64,000 bases of DNA, from assembly GCA_943735955.1 (NCBI GenBank), contig OX030955.1, positions 12,489,383 through 12,553,382 of the forward strand, read 5' to 3'. The notes under the pieces are model-generated. The model saw nothing but the letters and a program-made list of their open reading frames with translations, searched no databases and was not told the origin of the DNA. Position numbers and translations under genes: made by a program. Positions within the stretch are counted from its first letter, which is position 1, and each line of letters opens with the position of its first letter. Shown piece after piece: positions 62,801 through 64,000 of the stretch. This stretch comes from Piscicola geometra (taxonomy: Eukaryota; Annelida; Clitellata; Hirudinida; Piscicolidae).

Positions 62801-64000
62801 ATCAACAACAGTGCCGACTACTGCATCGACAACAGTGCCGATCACTGCATCGACAGAAGTGCCGACTAGTGCATCAACAGCAGTGACGACTACTGCATCG
62901 ACAACAGTGCCGACTACTGCATCAACAACAGTGCCGACTACTGCATCAACAACAGTGCCGACTACTGCATCGACAACAGTGCCGACCACTGCATTAACAA
63001 CAGTGCCGACTACTGCATCGACAACAGTGCCGACTACTGCATCGACAACAGTGCCGACTACTGCATCGACAACAGTGCCGACTATTGCATCAACTACAGG
63101 GCCGACTCCTGCATCGACAACAGTGCTGACTACTGCATCAACAACAGTGCCGACTACTGCATCGACAACAGTGCCGACTATTGCATCAACTACAGAGCCG
63201 ACTCCTGCATCGACAACAGTGCTGACTACTGCATCAACAACAGTGCCGACTACTGCATCGACAACAGTGCCGACCACTGCATCGACAACAGTGCCGACTA
63301 TTGCATCAACAACAGTGCCGACAACTGCATCAACAACAGTGCCGACTACTGCATCGACAACAGTGCCGACCACTGCATCGACAACAGTGCCGACTACTGC
63401 ATCAACAACAGTGCCGACAACTGCATCAACAACAGTGCCGACTACTGCATCGACAACAGTGCCGACCACTGCATTAACAACATTGCCGACTACTGCATCG
63501 ACAACAGTGCCGACTACTGCATCAACAACAGTGCCGACTACTGCATCGACAACAGTGCCGACCACTGCATTAACAACAGTGCCGACTACTGCATCGACAA
63601 CAGTGCCGACTACTGCATCGACAACAGTGCCGACTACTGCATCGACAACAGTGCCGACTATTGCATCAACTACAGGGCCGACTCCTGCATCGACAACAGT
63701 GCTGACTACTGCATCAACAACAGTGCCGACTACTGCATCGACAACAGTGCCGACCACTGCATCGACAACAGTGCCGACTAGTGCATCAACAGCAGTGATG
63801 ACTACTGCATCGACAACAGTGCCGACTACTGCATCAACAACAGTGCCGACTAGTGCATCAACAACAGTGCCGATAACTGCATCGACAACAGTGCCGACTT
63901 CTGCATCGACAACAGTGCCGACTATTGCATCAACAACAGTGCCGACAACTGCTTCAACAACAGTGCCGACTACTGCATCGACAACAGTGCCGACCAGTGC
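23883..64000 (+). CDS. Giant mucin-like repeat protein, 3' end beyond window (>=13,372 codons)
   Basis: The frame opens after TGA 23868. The first ATG is 23883 (MAKESCQLV) and I find no stop up to the window edge. Residues 1-450 are unique: six Cys (6, 12, 28, 53, 62, 89), then none. Lys/Glu-rich heptad-like stretches occupy about 236-319 and 387-445 (likely coiled coil), with several N-glycosylation sequons. No membrane span is visible. From about residue 451 (25233) the frame continues without a shift into some 1,613 octapeptides, mostly TTASTTVP, with variants such as TIASTTVP, TSASTAVT, TPASTTVL and TTALTTVP. Thr/Ser make up about five of eight residues, as in O-glycosylated mucin domains. 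No signal peptide is encoded at this ATG; an upstream exon (22909) could supply one by splicing. No known family is recognised for the unique part. Alternatives are a cytoplasmic repeat protein, or a satellite that merely happens to be open. Confidence 0.75.
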   Translation, partial: MAKESCQLVNSCRNMSRMQTKRREATGCEFGRKRRLWEKENEGWRKGKVEEVCGKEEERDFCEVEQKEWIWKNTKDKSRVNLVNGTEGCGKISSMGKTNWLHEQVKPLKERWEKKKKRNKRWVFEAKRKKMGIKKLENNNEMNVVWNKNRSEYIEEWKNGSEGNVKISKNKANKNIGVLTNNELFMLLAKKIMGKSILMQSDRLINISYSKIRKNQLKKLNDDEIDKINKSVEFSKKKEKPDETNVSSKKEGKWNEEKMKWKEEMKKRLEKKKKQEGKKLNSNLKKTEKEKKLEKYKELLKKLIKKEEEIQRELKDRMRGHTNTNFGPKSDIEIIKKARKNSEKKKIENWNKLQKSEAKKRNRGVEEIGRKKDLKENSGTNEEKEMRWKNMENDNYEMMKDILERMLSMSTKHMAIEELIETLKETKKRIQELKELIKELYEMNTKHIVPTTASSTMKTTASKSVSTAASTTVPTTASTTVPTTASTTVQTTASTTVPTTASTTVPTTASTTVPTTASTTVPTTASTTVPTTASTTVPTTASITVSTIASTTVPSTASTTVPTTASTTVPTTASTTVPTTTSTTVPTTASTAVTTTASTTVPTTASTTVPTTASTTVPTTASTTVPTIASTTVPTPASTTVLTTASTTVPTTASTTVPTTASTTVPTSASTAVTTTASTTVPTTASTTVPTTASTTVPTTASTTVPTSASTTVPTIASTTVPTTASTTVPTTASTTVPTTASTTVPTTASTTVQTTASTTVPTTASTTVPTTASTTVPTTASTTVPTTASTTVPTTASTTVPTTALTTVLTTASTTVPTTASTTVPTTASTTVPTTASTTVPTTASTTVPTTASTTVPTSASTTVPTTASTTVPTTASTTVPTTASTTVPTSASTTVPTTASTTVPTTASTTVPTTASTTVPTTASTTVPTTASTTVQTTASTTVPTTASTTVPTTASTTVPTTASTTVPTIASTTVPTPASTTVLTTASTTVPTTASTTVPTTASTTVPTSASTAVTTTASTTVPTTASTTVPTTASTTVPTNASTTVPTSASTTVPTIASTTVPTTASTTVPTTASTTVPTTASTTVPTTASTTVQTTASTTVPTTASTTVPTTASTTVPTTASTTVPTTASTTVPTTASTTVPTTALTTVLTTASTTVPTTASTTVPTTASTTVPTTASTTVPTTASTTVPTTASTTVPTSASTTVPTTASTTVPTTASTTVPTTASTTVPTSASTTVPTTASTTVPTTASTTVPTTASTTVPTTASTTVPTTASTTVQTTASTTVPTTASKTVPTTASTTVTTTASTTVPTTASTTVPTTASTTVPTTASTTVPTTASTTVPSTASTTVPTTASTTVPTSASTTVPTIASTTVPTTASTTVPTTASTTVPTTASTTVPTTASTTVQTTASTTVLTTASTAVTTTASTTVPTTASTAVTTTASTTVPTTALTTVPTTASTTVPTTASTTVPTTASTTVPTTASTTVPTIASTTVPTLASTTVLTTASTTVPTTASTTVPTTASTTVPTSASTAVTTTASTTVPTTASTTVPTTASTTVPTTASTTVPTSASTTVPTIASTTVPTTASTTVPTTASTTVPTTASTTVPTTTSTTVQTTASTAVPTTASTTVPTTASTTVPTTASTTVPTTASTTVPTTASTTVPTTALTTVPTIASTTVPTPASTTVLTTASTTVPTTASTTVPTTASTTVPTTASTTVPTTASTTVPTSASTTVPTSASTTVPTIASTKVPTTASTTVPTTASTTVPTSASTTVPTTASTTVQTTASTTVPTTASKTVPTTASTTVPTTASTTVPTTVSTTVPTTASTTVPTTASTTVPTTASTTVPTIASTTVPTTASTTVPTTASTTVPTTASTTVPTTASTTVQTTASTTVPTTTSTTVQTTASTAVPTTASTTVPTTASTTVPTTASTTVPTTASTTVPTTASTTVPTTALTTVPTIASTTVPTPASTTVLTTASTTVPTTASTTVPTTASTTVPTTTSTTVQTTASTAVPTTASTTVPTTASTTVPTTASTTVPTTASTTVPTTASTTVPTTALTTVPTIASTTVPTPASTTVLTTASTTVPTTASTTVPTTASTTVPTTASTTVPTTASTTVPTSASTTVPTSASTTVPTIASTKVPTTASTTVPTTASTTVPTSASTTVPTTASTTVQTTASTTVPTTASKTVPTTASTTVPTTASTTVPTTVSTTVPTTASTTVPTTASTTVPTTASTTVPTIASTTVPTTASTTVPTTASTTVPTTASTTVPTTASTTVQTTASTTVLTTASTAVTTTASTTVPTTASTAVTTTASTTVPTTALTTVPTTASTTVPTTASTAVTTTASTTVPTTASTTVPTTASTTVPTTASTTVPTTALTTVPTIASTTVPTPASTTVLTTASTTVPTTASTTVPTTASTTVPTTASTTVPTTASTTVPTTASTTVPTTASTTVPTTASTTVPTIASTTVPTTASTTVPTTASTTVPTTASTTVPTTASTTVQTTASTTVPTTASKTVPTTASTTVPTTASTTVPTTASTTVPTTASTTVPTTASTTVPTTASTTVPSTASTTVPTTASTTVPTSASTTVPTIASTTVPTTASTTVPTTASTTVPTTASTTVPTTASTTVQTTASTTVLTTASTAVTTTASTTVPTTASTAVTTTASTTVPTTALTTVPTTASTTVPTTASTTVPTTASTTVPTTASTTVPTIASTTVPTSASTTVQTTASSTVPTTASTTVQTTASTTVPTTASTTVPTTASTTVPTTASTTVPTTASTTVPTTASTTVPTTALTTVPTIASTTVPTPASTTVLTTASTTVPTTASTTVPTTASTTVPTSASTTVPTIASTKVPTTASTTVPTTASTTVPATASTTVPTTASTTVQTTASITVPTTASKTVPTTASTTVPTTASTTVPTTASTTVPTTASTTVPTTASTTVPTTASTTVSTIASTTVPSTASTTVQTTASTTVLTTASTAVTTTASTTVPTTASTAVTTTASTTVPTTALTTVPTTASTTVPTTASTTVPTTASTTVPTTASTTVPTIASTTVPTPASTTVLTTASTTVPTTASTTVPITASTTVPTSASTAVTTTASTTVPTTASTTVPTTASTTVPTTASTTVPTSASTTVPTIASTTVPTTASTTVPTTASTTVPTTASTTVPTTASTTVQTTASTTVPTTASTTVPTTASTTVPTTASTTVPTTASTTVPTSASTTVPTTASTTVPTTALTTVPTTASTTVPTTASTTVPTTASTTVPTTASTTVPTITSTTVLTTASTTVPTTASTTVPTTASTTVPTSASTAVTTTASTIVPTSASTTVPTTASTTVPTTASTTVPTSASTTVPTIASTTVPTTASTTVPTTASTTVPTTASTTVPTTASTTVQTTASTTVPTTASTTVPTTASTTVPTTASTTVPTTALTTVPTTASTTVPTTASTTVPTTASTTVSTIASTTVPSTASTTVPTTASTTVPTTASTTVPTTASTTVPTTASTTVPTTASTAVTTTASTTVPTTASTTVPTTASTTVPTTALTTVPTTASTTVPTTASTTVPTTASTTVPTTASTTVPTIASTTGPTPSSTTVLTTASTTVPTTASTTVPTTASTTVPTSASTAVPTTASTTVPTTALTTVPTTASTTVPTTASTTVPTTASTTVPTTASTTVPTITSTTVQTPASTTVLTTASTTVPTTASTTVPTTASTTVPTSASTAVTTTASTIVPTSASTTVPTTASTTVPTTASTTVPTSASTTVPTIALTTVPTTASTTVPTTASTTVPTTASTTVPTTASTTVQTTASTTVPTTASTTVPTTASTTVPTTASTTVPTTALTTVPTTASTTVPTTASKTVPTTASTTVPTTASTTVPTTASTTVPTTASTTVPTTASTTVPTTASTTVPSTASTTVPTTASTTVPTSASTTVPTIASTTVPTTASTTVPTTASTTVPTTASTTVPTTASTTVQTTASTTVLTTASTAVTTTASTTVPTTASTAVTTTASTTVPTTALTTVPTTASTTVPTTASTTVPTTASTTVPTTASTTVPTIASTTVPTPASTTVQTTASSTVPTTASTTVQTTASTTVPTTASTTVPTTASTTVPTTASTTVPTTASTTVPTTASTTVPTTALTTVPTIASTTVPTPASTTVLTTASTTVPTTASTTVPTTASTTVPTSASTTVPTIASTKVPTTASTTVPTTASTTVPATASTTVPTTASTTVQTTASITVPTTASKTVPTTASTTVPTTASTTVPTTASTTVPTTASTTVPTTASTTVPTTASTTVSTIASTTVPSTASTTVQTTASTTVLTTASTAVTTTASTTVPTTASTAVTTTASTTVPTTALTTVPTTASTTVPTTASTTVPTTASTTVPTTASTTVPTIASTTVPTPASTTVLTTASTTVPTTASTTVPITASTTVPTSASTAVTTTASTTVPTTASTTVPTTASTTVPTTASTTVPTTASTTVPTTASTTVPTTASTTVPTTASTTVPTTASTTVPTTASTTVPSTASTTVPTTASTTVPTSASTTVPTIASTTVPTTASTTVPTTASTTVPTTASTTVPTTASTTVQTTASTTVLTTASTAVTTTASTTVPTTASTAVTTTASTTVPTTALTTVPTTASTTVPTTASTTVPTTASTTVPTTASTTVPTIASTTVPTPASTTVQTTASSTVPTTASTTVQTTASTTVPTTASTTVPTTASTTVPTTASTTVPTTASTTVPTTASTTVPTTALTTVPTIASTTVPTPASTTVLTTASTTVPTTASTTVPTTASTTVPTSASTTVPTIASTKVPTTASTTVPTTASTTVPATASTTVPTTASTTVQTTASITVPTTASKTVPTTASTTVPTTASTTVPTTASTTVPTTASTTVPTTASTTVPTTASTTVSTIASTTVPSTASTTVQTTASTTVLTTASTAVTTTASTTVPTTASTAVTTTASTTVPTTALTTVPTTASTTVPTTASTTVPTTASTTVPTTASTTVPTIASTTVPTPASTTVLTTASTTVPTTASTTVPITASTTVPTSASTAVTTTASTTVPTTASTTVPTTASTTVPTTAYTTVPTSASTTVPTIASTTVPTTASTTVPTTASTTVPTTASTTVPTTASTTVPTSASTTVPTTASTTVPTTALTTVPTTASTTVPTTASTTVPTTASTTVPTTASTTVPTITSTTVLTTASTTVPTTASTTVPTTASTTVPTSASTAVTTTASTIVPTSASTTVPTTASTTVPTTASTTVPTSASTTVPTIASTTVPTTASTTVPTTASTTVPTTASTTVPTTASTTVQTTASTTVPTTASTTVPTTASTTVPTTASTTVPTTALTTVPTTASTTVPTTASTTVPTTASTTVSTIASTTVPSTASTTVPTTASTTVPTTASTTVPTTASTTVPTTASTTVPTTASTAVTTTASTTVPTTASTTVPTTASTTVPTTALTTVPTTASTTVPTTASTTVPTIASTTGPTPSSTTVLTTASTTVPTTASTTVPTTASTTVPTSASTAVPTTASTTVPTTALTTVPTTASTTVPTTASTTVPTTASTTVPTTASTTVPTITSTTVQTPASTTVLTTASTTVPTTASTTVPTTASTTVPTSASTAVTTTASTIVPTSASTTVPTTASTTVPTTASTTVPTSASTTVPTIASTTVPTTASTTVPTTASTTVPTTASTTVPTTASTTVQTTASTTVPTTASTTVPTTASTTVPTTASTTVPTTALTTVPTTASTTVPTTASTTVPTTASTTVSTIASTTVPSTASTTVPTTAPTTVPTTASTTVPTTASTTVPTTASTAVTTTASTTVPTTASTTVPTTASTTVPTTALTTVPTTASTTVPTTASTTVPTTASTTVPTTASTTVPTTALTTVPTTASTTVPTTASTTVSTTASTTVSTIASTTVPSTASTTVPTTASTTVPTTASTTVPTTASTTVPTTASTTVPTTASTAVTTTASTTVPTTASTTVPTTASTTVPTTALTTVPTTVSTTVPTTASTTVPTTASTTVPTIASTTGPTPASTTVLTTASTTVPTTASTTVPTTASTTVPTSASTAVPTTASTTVPTTALTTVPTTASTTVPTTASTTVPTTASTTVPTTASTTVPTITSTTVPTPASTTVPTTASTTVPTTASTTVPTTALTTVPTTASTTVPTTASTTVPTTASTTVPTTASTTVPTIASTTGPTPASTTVLTTASTTVPTTASTTVPTTASTTVPTSASTAVPTTASTTVPTTALTTVPTTASTTVPTTASTTVPTTASTTVPTTASTTVPTITSTTVPTPASTTVLTTASTTVPTTASTTVPTTASTTVPTTASTTVPTITSTTVPTPASTTVPTTASTTVPTTASTTVPTITSTTVPTPASTTVPTTASTTVPTTASTTVPTTALTTVPTTASTTVPTTASTTVPTTASTTVPTTASTTVPTIASTTGPTPASTTVLTTASTTVPTTASTTVPTTASTTVPTSASTAVPTTASTTVPTTALTTVPTTASTTVPTTASTTVPTTASTTVPTTASTTVPTITSTTVPTPASTTVLTTASTTVPTTASTTVPTTASTTVPTSASTAVTTTASTIVPTSASTTVPTTASTTVPTTASTTVPTSASTTVPTIASTTVPTTASTTVPTTASTTVPTTASTTVPTTASTTVQTTASTTVPTTASTTVPTTASTTVPTTASTTVPTTALTTVPTTASTTVPTTASTTVPTTASTTVSTIASTTVPSTASTTVPTTAPTTVPTTASTTVPTTASTTVPTTASTAVTTTASTTVPTTASTTVPTTASTTVPTTALTTVPTTASTTVPTTASTTVPTTASTTVPTTASTTVPTTASTTVPTTASTTVPTTASTTVPTTASTTVPTTASTTVPTTASTTVSTIASTTVPSTASTTVPTTAPTTVPTTASTTVPTTASTTVPTTASTAVTTTASTTVPTTASTTVPTTASTTVPTTALTTVPTTASTTVPTTASTTVPTTASTTVPTTASTTVPTTALTTLPTTASTTVPTTASTTVSTTASTTVSTIASTTVPSTASTTVPTTASTTVPTTASTTVPTTASTTVPTTASTTVPTTASTAVTTTASTTVPTTASTTVPTTASTTVPTTASTTVPTTASTTVPTIASTTGPTPASTTVLTTASTTVPTTASTTVPTTASTTVPTSASTAVPTTASTTVPTTALTTVPTTASTTVPTTASTTVPTTASTTVPTTASTTVPTITSTTVPTPASTTVPTTASTTVPTTASTTVPTTALTTVPTTASTTVPTTASTTVPTTASTTVPTTASTTVPTIASTTGPTPASTTVLTTASTTVPTTASTTVPTTASTTVPTSASTAVPTTASTTVPTTALTTVPTTASTTVPTTASTTVPTTASTTVPTTASTTVPTITSTTVPTPASTTVLTTASTTVPTTASTTVPTTASTTVPTSASTAVTTTASTIVPTSASTTVPTTASTTVPTTASTTVPTSASTTVPTIASTTVPTTASTTVPTTASTTVPTTASTTVPTTASTTVQTTASTTVPTTALTTVPTTASTTVPTTASTTVPTTASTTVPTIASTTGPTPASTTVLTTASTTVPTTASTTVPTTASTTVPTSASTAVPTTASTTVPTTALTTVPTTASTTVPTTASTTVPTTASTTVPTTASTTVPTITSTTVPTPASTTVPTTASTTVPTTASTTVPTTALTTVPTTASTTVPTTASTTVPTTASTTVPTTASTTVPTIASTTGPTPASTTVLTTASTTVPTTASTTVPTTASTTVPTSASTAVPTTASTTVPTTALTTVPTTASTTVPTTASTTVPTTASTTVPTTASTTVPTITSTTVPTPASTTVLTTASTTVPTTASTTVPTTASTTVPTSASTAVTTTASTIVPTSASTTVPTTASTTVPTTASTTVPTSASTTVPTIASTTVPTTASTTVPTTASTTVPTTASTTVPTTASTTVQTTASTTVPTTASTTVPTTASTTVPTTASTTVPTTASTTVSTIASTTVPSTASTTVPTTAPTTVPTTASTTVPTTASTTVPTTASTAVTTTASTTVPTTASTTVPTTASTTVPTTALTTVPTTASTTVPTTASTTVPTTASTTVPTTASTTVPTTASTTVPTTASTTVPTTASTTVPTTASTTVPTTASTTVPTTASTTVSTIASTTVPSTASTTVPTTAPTTVPTTASTTVPTTASTTVPTTASTAVTTTASTIVPTSASTTVPTTASTTVPTTASTTVPTSASTTVPTIASTTVPTTASTTVPTTASTTVPTTASTTVPTTASTTVQTTASTTVPTTASTTVPTTASTTVPTTASTTVPTTALTTVPTTASTTVPTTASTTVPTTASTTVSTIASTTVPSTASTTVPTTAPTTVPTTASTTVPTTASTTVPTTASTAVTTTASTTVPTTASTTVPTTASTTVPTTALTTVPTTASTTVPTTASTTVPTTASTTVPTTASTTVPTTASTTVPTTASTTVPTTASTTVPTTASTTVPTTASTTVPTTASTTVSTIASTTVPSTASTTVPTTAPTTVPTTASTTVPTTASTTVPTTASTAVTTTASTTVPTTASTTVPTTASTTVPTTALTTVPTTASTTVPTTASTTVPTTASTTVPTTASTTVPTTALTTVPTTASTTVPTTASTTVSTTASTTVSTIASTTVPSTASTTVPTTASTTVPTTASTTVPTTASTTVPTTASTTVPTTASTAVTTTASTTVPTTASTTVPTTASTTVPTTALTTVPTTASTTVPTTASTTVPTTASTTVPTTASTTVPTIASTTGPTPASTTVLTTASTTVPTTASTTVPTTASTTVPTTASTTVPTTASTTVPTIASTTGPTPASTTVLTTASTTVPTTASTTVPTTASTTVPTSASTAVPTTASTTVPTTALTTVPTTASTTVPTTASTTVPTTASTTVPTTASTTVPTITSTTVPTPASTTVPTTASTTVPTTASTTVPTTALTTVPTTASTTVPTTASTTVPTTASTTVPTTASTTVPTIASTTGPTPASTTVLTTASTTVPTTALTTVPTTASTTVPTSASTAVPTTASTTVPTTALTTVPTTASTTVPTTASTTVPTTASTTVPTTASTTVPTITSTTVPTPASTTVLTTASTTVPTTASTTVPTTASTTVPTSASTAVTTTASTIVPTSASTTVPTTASTTVPTTASTTVPTSASTTVPTIASTTVPTTASTTVPTTASTTVPTTASTTVPTTASTTVQTTASTTVPTTASTTVPTTASTTVPTTASTTVPTTALTTVPTTASTTVPTTASTTVPTTASTTVSTIASTTVPSTASTTVPTTAPTTVPTTASTTVPTTASTTVPTTASTAVTTTASTTVPTTASTTVPTTASTTVPTTALTTVPTTASTTVPTTASTTVPTTASTTVPTTASTTVPTTALTTVPTTASTIVPTTASTTVPTTASTTVSTIASTTVPSTASTTVPTTALTTVPTTASTTVPTIASTTVPTTASTTVPTTALTTVPTTASTTVPTTASTTVPTTASTTVPTTASTTVPTIASTTGPTPASTTVLTTASTTVPTTASTTVPTTASTTVPTSASTAVPTTASTTVPTTALTTVPTTASTTVPTTASTTVPTTASTTVPTTASTTVPTITSTTVPTPASTTVLTTASTTVPTTASTTVPTTASTTVPTSASTAVTTTASTIVPTSASTTVPTTASTTVPTTASTTVPTSASTTVPTIASTTVPTTASTTVPTTASTTVPTTASTTVPTTASTTVQTTASTTVPTTASTTVPTTASTTVPTTASTTVPTTALTTVPTTASTTVPTTASTTVPTTASTTVSTIASTTVPSTASTTVPTTAPTTVPTTASTTVPTTASTTVPTTASTAVTTTASTTVPTTASTTVPTTASTTVPTTALTTVPTTASTTVPTTASTTVPTTASTTVPTTASTTVPTIASTTGPTPASTTVLTTASTTVPTTASTTVPTTASTTVPTSASTAVMTTASTTVPTTASTTVPTTASTTVPITASTTVPTSASTTVPTIASTTVPTTASTTVPTTASTTVPTIASTTEPTTASTTVPTTASTTVPTTASTTVPTTASTTVPTTALTTVPTTASTTVPTTASTTVPTTASTTVSTIASTTVPSTASTTVPTTASTTVPTTASTTVPTTASTTVPTTASTTVPTTASTTVPTSASTTVPTTALTTVPTTASTTVPTTASTTVLTTASTTVPTTASTTVPTSASTAVTTTASTTVPTTASTTVPTTASTTVPTTASTTVPTSASTTVPTIASTTVPTTASTTVPTTASTTVPTTASITVPTSASTTVPTIASTTVPTTASTTVPTTASTTVPTTASTTVPTTASTTVQTTASTTVPTTASTTVPTTASTTVPTTASTTVPTTASTTVPTTASTTVPTTASTTVSTIASTTVPSTASTTVPTTAPTTVPTTASTTVPTTASTTVPTTASTAVTTTASTTVPTTASTTVPTTASTTVPTTALTTVPTTASTTVPTTASTTVPTTASTTVPTTASTTVPTIASTTGPTPASTTVLTTASTTVPTTASTTVPTTASTTVPTSASTAVMTTASTTVPTTASTTVPTTASTTVPITASTTVPTSASTTVPTIASTTVPTTASTTVPTTASTTVPTTASTTVPTTASTTVPTTASTTVPTIASTTVPTTASTTVPTTASTTVPTIASTTEPTTASTTVPTTASTTVPTTASTTVPTTASTTVPTTALTTVPTTASTTVPTTASTTVPTTASTTVSTIASTTVPSTASTTVPTTASTTVPTTASTTVPTTASTTVPTTASTTVPTTASTTVPTSASTTVPTTALTTVPTTASTTVPTTASTTVLTTASTTVPTTASTTVPTSASTAVTTTASTTVPTTASTTVPTTASTTVPTTASTTVPTSASTTVPTIASTTVPTTASTTVPTTASTTVPTTASTTVPTTASTTVPTTASTTVPTTALTTVPTTASTTVPTTASTTVPTTASTTVSTIASTTVPSTASTTVPTTASTTVPTTASTTVPTTASTTVPTTASTTVPTTASTTVPTSASTTVPTTALTTVPTTASTTVPTTASTTVLTTASTTVPTTASTTVPTSASTAVTTTASTTTPTTASTTVPTTASTTVPTTASTTVPTSASTTVPTIASTTVPTTASTTVPTTASTTVPTTASTTVPTTASTTVPTTASTTVPTTALTTVPTTASTTVPTTASTTVPTTASTTVSTIASTTVPSTASTTVPTTASTTVPTTASTTVPTTASTTVPTTASTTVPTTASTTVPTSASTTVPTTALTTVPTTASTTVPTTASTTVLTTASTTVPTTASTTVPTTASTTVPTTASTTVPTTASTTVTTTASTTVPTTASTTVPTTASTTVPTTASTTVPTTASTTVPTSASTTVPTTALTTVPTTASTTVPTTASTTVLTTASTTVPTTASTTVPTSASTAVTTTASTKVPTTASTTVPTTASTTVPTTASTTVPTSASTTVPTIASTTVPTTASTTVPTTASTTVPTTASTTVPTTASTTVPTTASTTVPTTALTTVPTTASTTVPTTASTTVPTTASTTVPTTASTTVSTIASTTVPSTASTTVPTTASTTVPTTASTTVPTTASTTVPTTASTTVPTTASTTVTTTASTTVPTTASTTVPTTASTTVTTTALTTVPTTASTTVPTTASTTVPTTASTTVPTIASTTGPTPASTTVLTTASTTVPTTASTTVPTIASTTGPTPASTTVLTTASTTVPTTASTTVPTTASTTVPTTASTTVPTTASTTVPTTALTTVPTTASTTVPTTASTTVPTTASTTVPTTALTTVPTTASTTVPTTASTTVPTTASTTVPTIASTTGPTPASTTVLTTASTTVPTTASTTVPTTASTTVPTSASTAVMTTASTTVPTTASTTVPTTASTTVPTTASTTVPTTASTTVPTTASTTVPTTASTTVPTTASTTVPTIASTTVPTPASTTVLTTASTTVPTTASTTVPITASTEVPTSASTAVTTTASTTVPTTASTTVLTTASTTVPTTASTTVPTTALTTVPTTASTTVPTTVSTTVPTTASTTVPTTALTTVPTTASTTVPTTASTTVPTTASTTVPTIASTTGPTPASTTVLTTASTTVPTTASTTVLTTASTTVPTTASTTVPITASTEVPTSASTAVTTTASTTVPTTASTTVPTTASTTVPTTASTTVPTTALTTVPTTASTTVPTTASTTVPTTASTTVPTIASTTGPTPASTTVLTTASTTVPTTASTTVPTIASTTEPTPASTTVLTTASTTVPTTASTTVPTTASTTVPTIASTTVPTTASTTVPTTASTTVPTTASTTVPTTASTTVPTTASTTVPTTASTTVPTTALTTLPTTASTTVPTTASTTVPTTASTTVPTTALTTVPTTASTTVPTTASTTVPTTASTTVPTIASTTGPTPASTTVLTTASTTVPTTASTTVPTTASTTVPTSASTAVMTTASTTVPTTASTTVPTSASTTVPITASTTVPTTALTTVPTTASTTVPTTASTTVTTTASTTVPTTASTTVPTTASTTVTTTALTTVPTTASTTVPTTASTTVPTTASTTVPTIASTTGPTPASTTVLTTASTTVPTTASTTVPTIASTTGPTPASTTVLTTASTTVPTTASTTVPTTASTTVPTTASTTVPTTASTTVPTTALTTVPTTASTTVPTTASTTVPTTASTTVPTTALTTVPTTASTTVPTTASTTVPTTASTTVPTIASTTGPTPASTTVLTTASTTVPTTASTTVPTTASTTVPTSASTAVMTTASTTVPTTASTTVPTTASTTVPTTASTTVPTTASTTVPTTASTTVPTTASTTVPTTASTTVPTIASTTVPTPASTTVLTTASTTVPTTASTTVPITASTEVPTSASTAVTTTASTTVPTTASTTVLTTASTTVPTTASTTVPTTALTTVPTTASTTVPTTVSTTVPTTASTTVPTTALTTVPTTASTTVPTTASTTVPTTASTTVPTIASTTGPTPASTTVLTTASTTVPTTASTTVLTTASTTVPTTASTTVPITASTEVPTSASTAVTTTASTTVPTTASTTVPTTASTTVPTTASTTVPTTALTTVPTTASTTVPTTASTTVPTTASTTVPTIASTTGPTPASTTVLTTASTTVPTTASTTVPTIASTTEPTPASTTVLTTASTTVPTTASTTVPTTASTTVPTIASTTVPTTASTTVPTTASTTVPTTASTTVPTTASTTVPTTASTTVPTTASTTVPTTALTTLPTTASTTVPTTASTTVPTTASTTVPTTALTTVPTTASTTVPTTASTTVPTTASTTVPTIASTTGPTPASTTVLTTASTTVPTTASTTVPTTASTTVPTSASTAVMTTASTTVPTTASTTVPTSASTTVPITASTTVPTSASTTVPTIASTTVPTTASTTVPTTASTTVPTS
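28600..30760 (+). repeat. Duplicated higher-order block, 1,176 bp (49 units)
   Basis: Blocks starting near 29125 and 30301 share private variants in the same order, including an AAA-containing unit (CAACAAAAGTGCCG), then GACGACTGC and GACCTCTGC. The offset of 1,176 bp is exactly 49 units. The same offset separates blocks at 39565 and 40741. Confidence 0.8.
32029..38590 (+). repeat. Higher-order blocks offset by 4,008 and 1,824 bp
   Basis: The rare word CAACTGTTCCGAC occurs at about 32686, 36694 and 38518, and GCATCGTCAACAG sits in blocks beginning 32029, 36037 and 37861. Offsets are 4,008 bp (167 units) and 1,824 bp (76 units). Confidence 0.8.
54127..58500 (+). repeat. 696-bp (29-unit) higher-order repeat
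   Basis: The word GTGTCGACTATTGC followed by GAGTACTGC heads similar blocks at about 56023, 56719 and 57415, each 696 bp apart. A related block at 54127 is 79 units before the first. Confidence 0.75.
58600..63894 (+). repeat. 2,664-bp (111-unit) tandem segmental duplication
   Basis: Private variants match at a constant offset of 2,664 bp: GTGACGACCACTGC (58707/61371), CGACAGAAGTG (59708/62372 and 60188/62852), ACTGTATCAAC (59893/62557), ACAGAGCCGACTC (60528/63192), CAACATTGCC (60814/63478) and CCGATAACTGC (61207/63871). The match is lost left of about 58,600 and right of about 61,230/63,894, so the copies are adjacent. Confidence 0.85.

Larger units (their letters stand above)
25233..64000 (+). 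repeat. 24-bp coding satellite, about 1,613 units, continues past window
   Basis: The unit has a first half ACT ACT GCA TCG and a second half ACA ACA GTG CCG. The GCA codon at 25287 and that at 63975 are exactly 1,612 x 24 bp apart, and the phase is unchanged in every 60-base row I read. The first two or three units (25233-25286) are diverged, as expected at an array edge. Unit variants recur in the same order, revealing higher-order blocks. There are no unique spacers between units, so this is not a CRISPR array. Confidence 0.97.

Noticed and set aside
25067..63757. Antisense frame of 12,896 codons (VVGTVVDA repeat)
   Set aside because: It is the complement of the 24-bp unit. Its non-repeat end is a translation of the pyrimidine-rich complement of the sense N-terminal domain, and the sense frame has the longer, protein-like unique flank.
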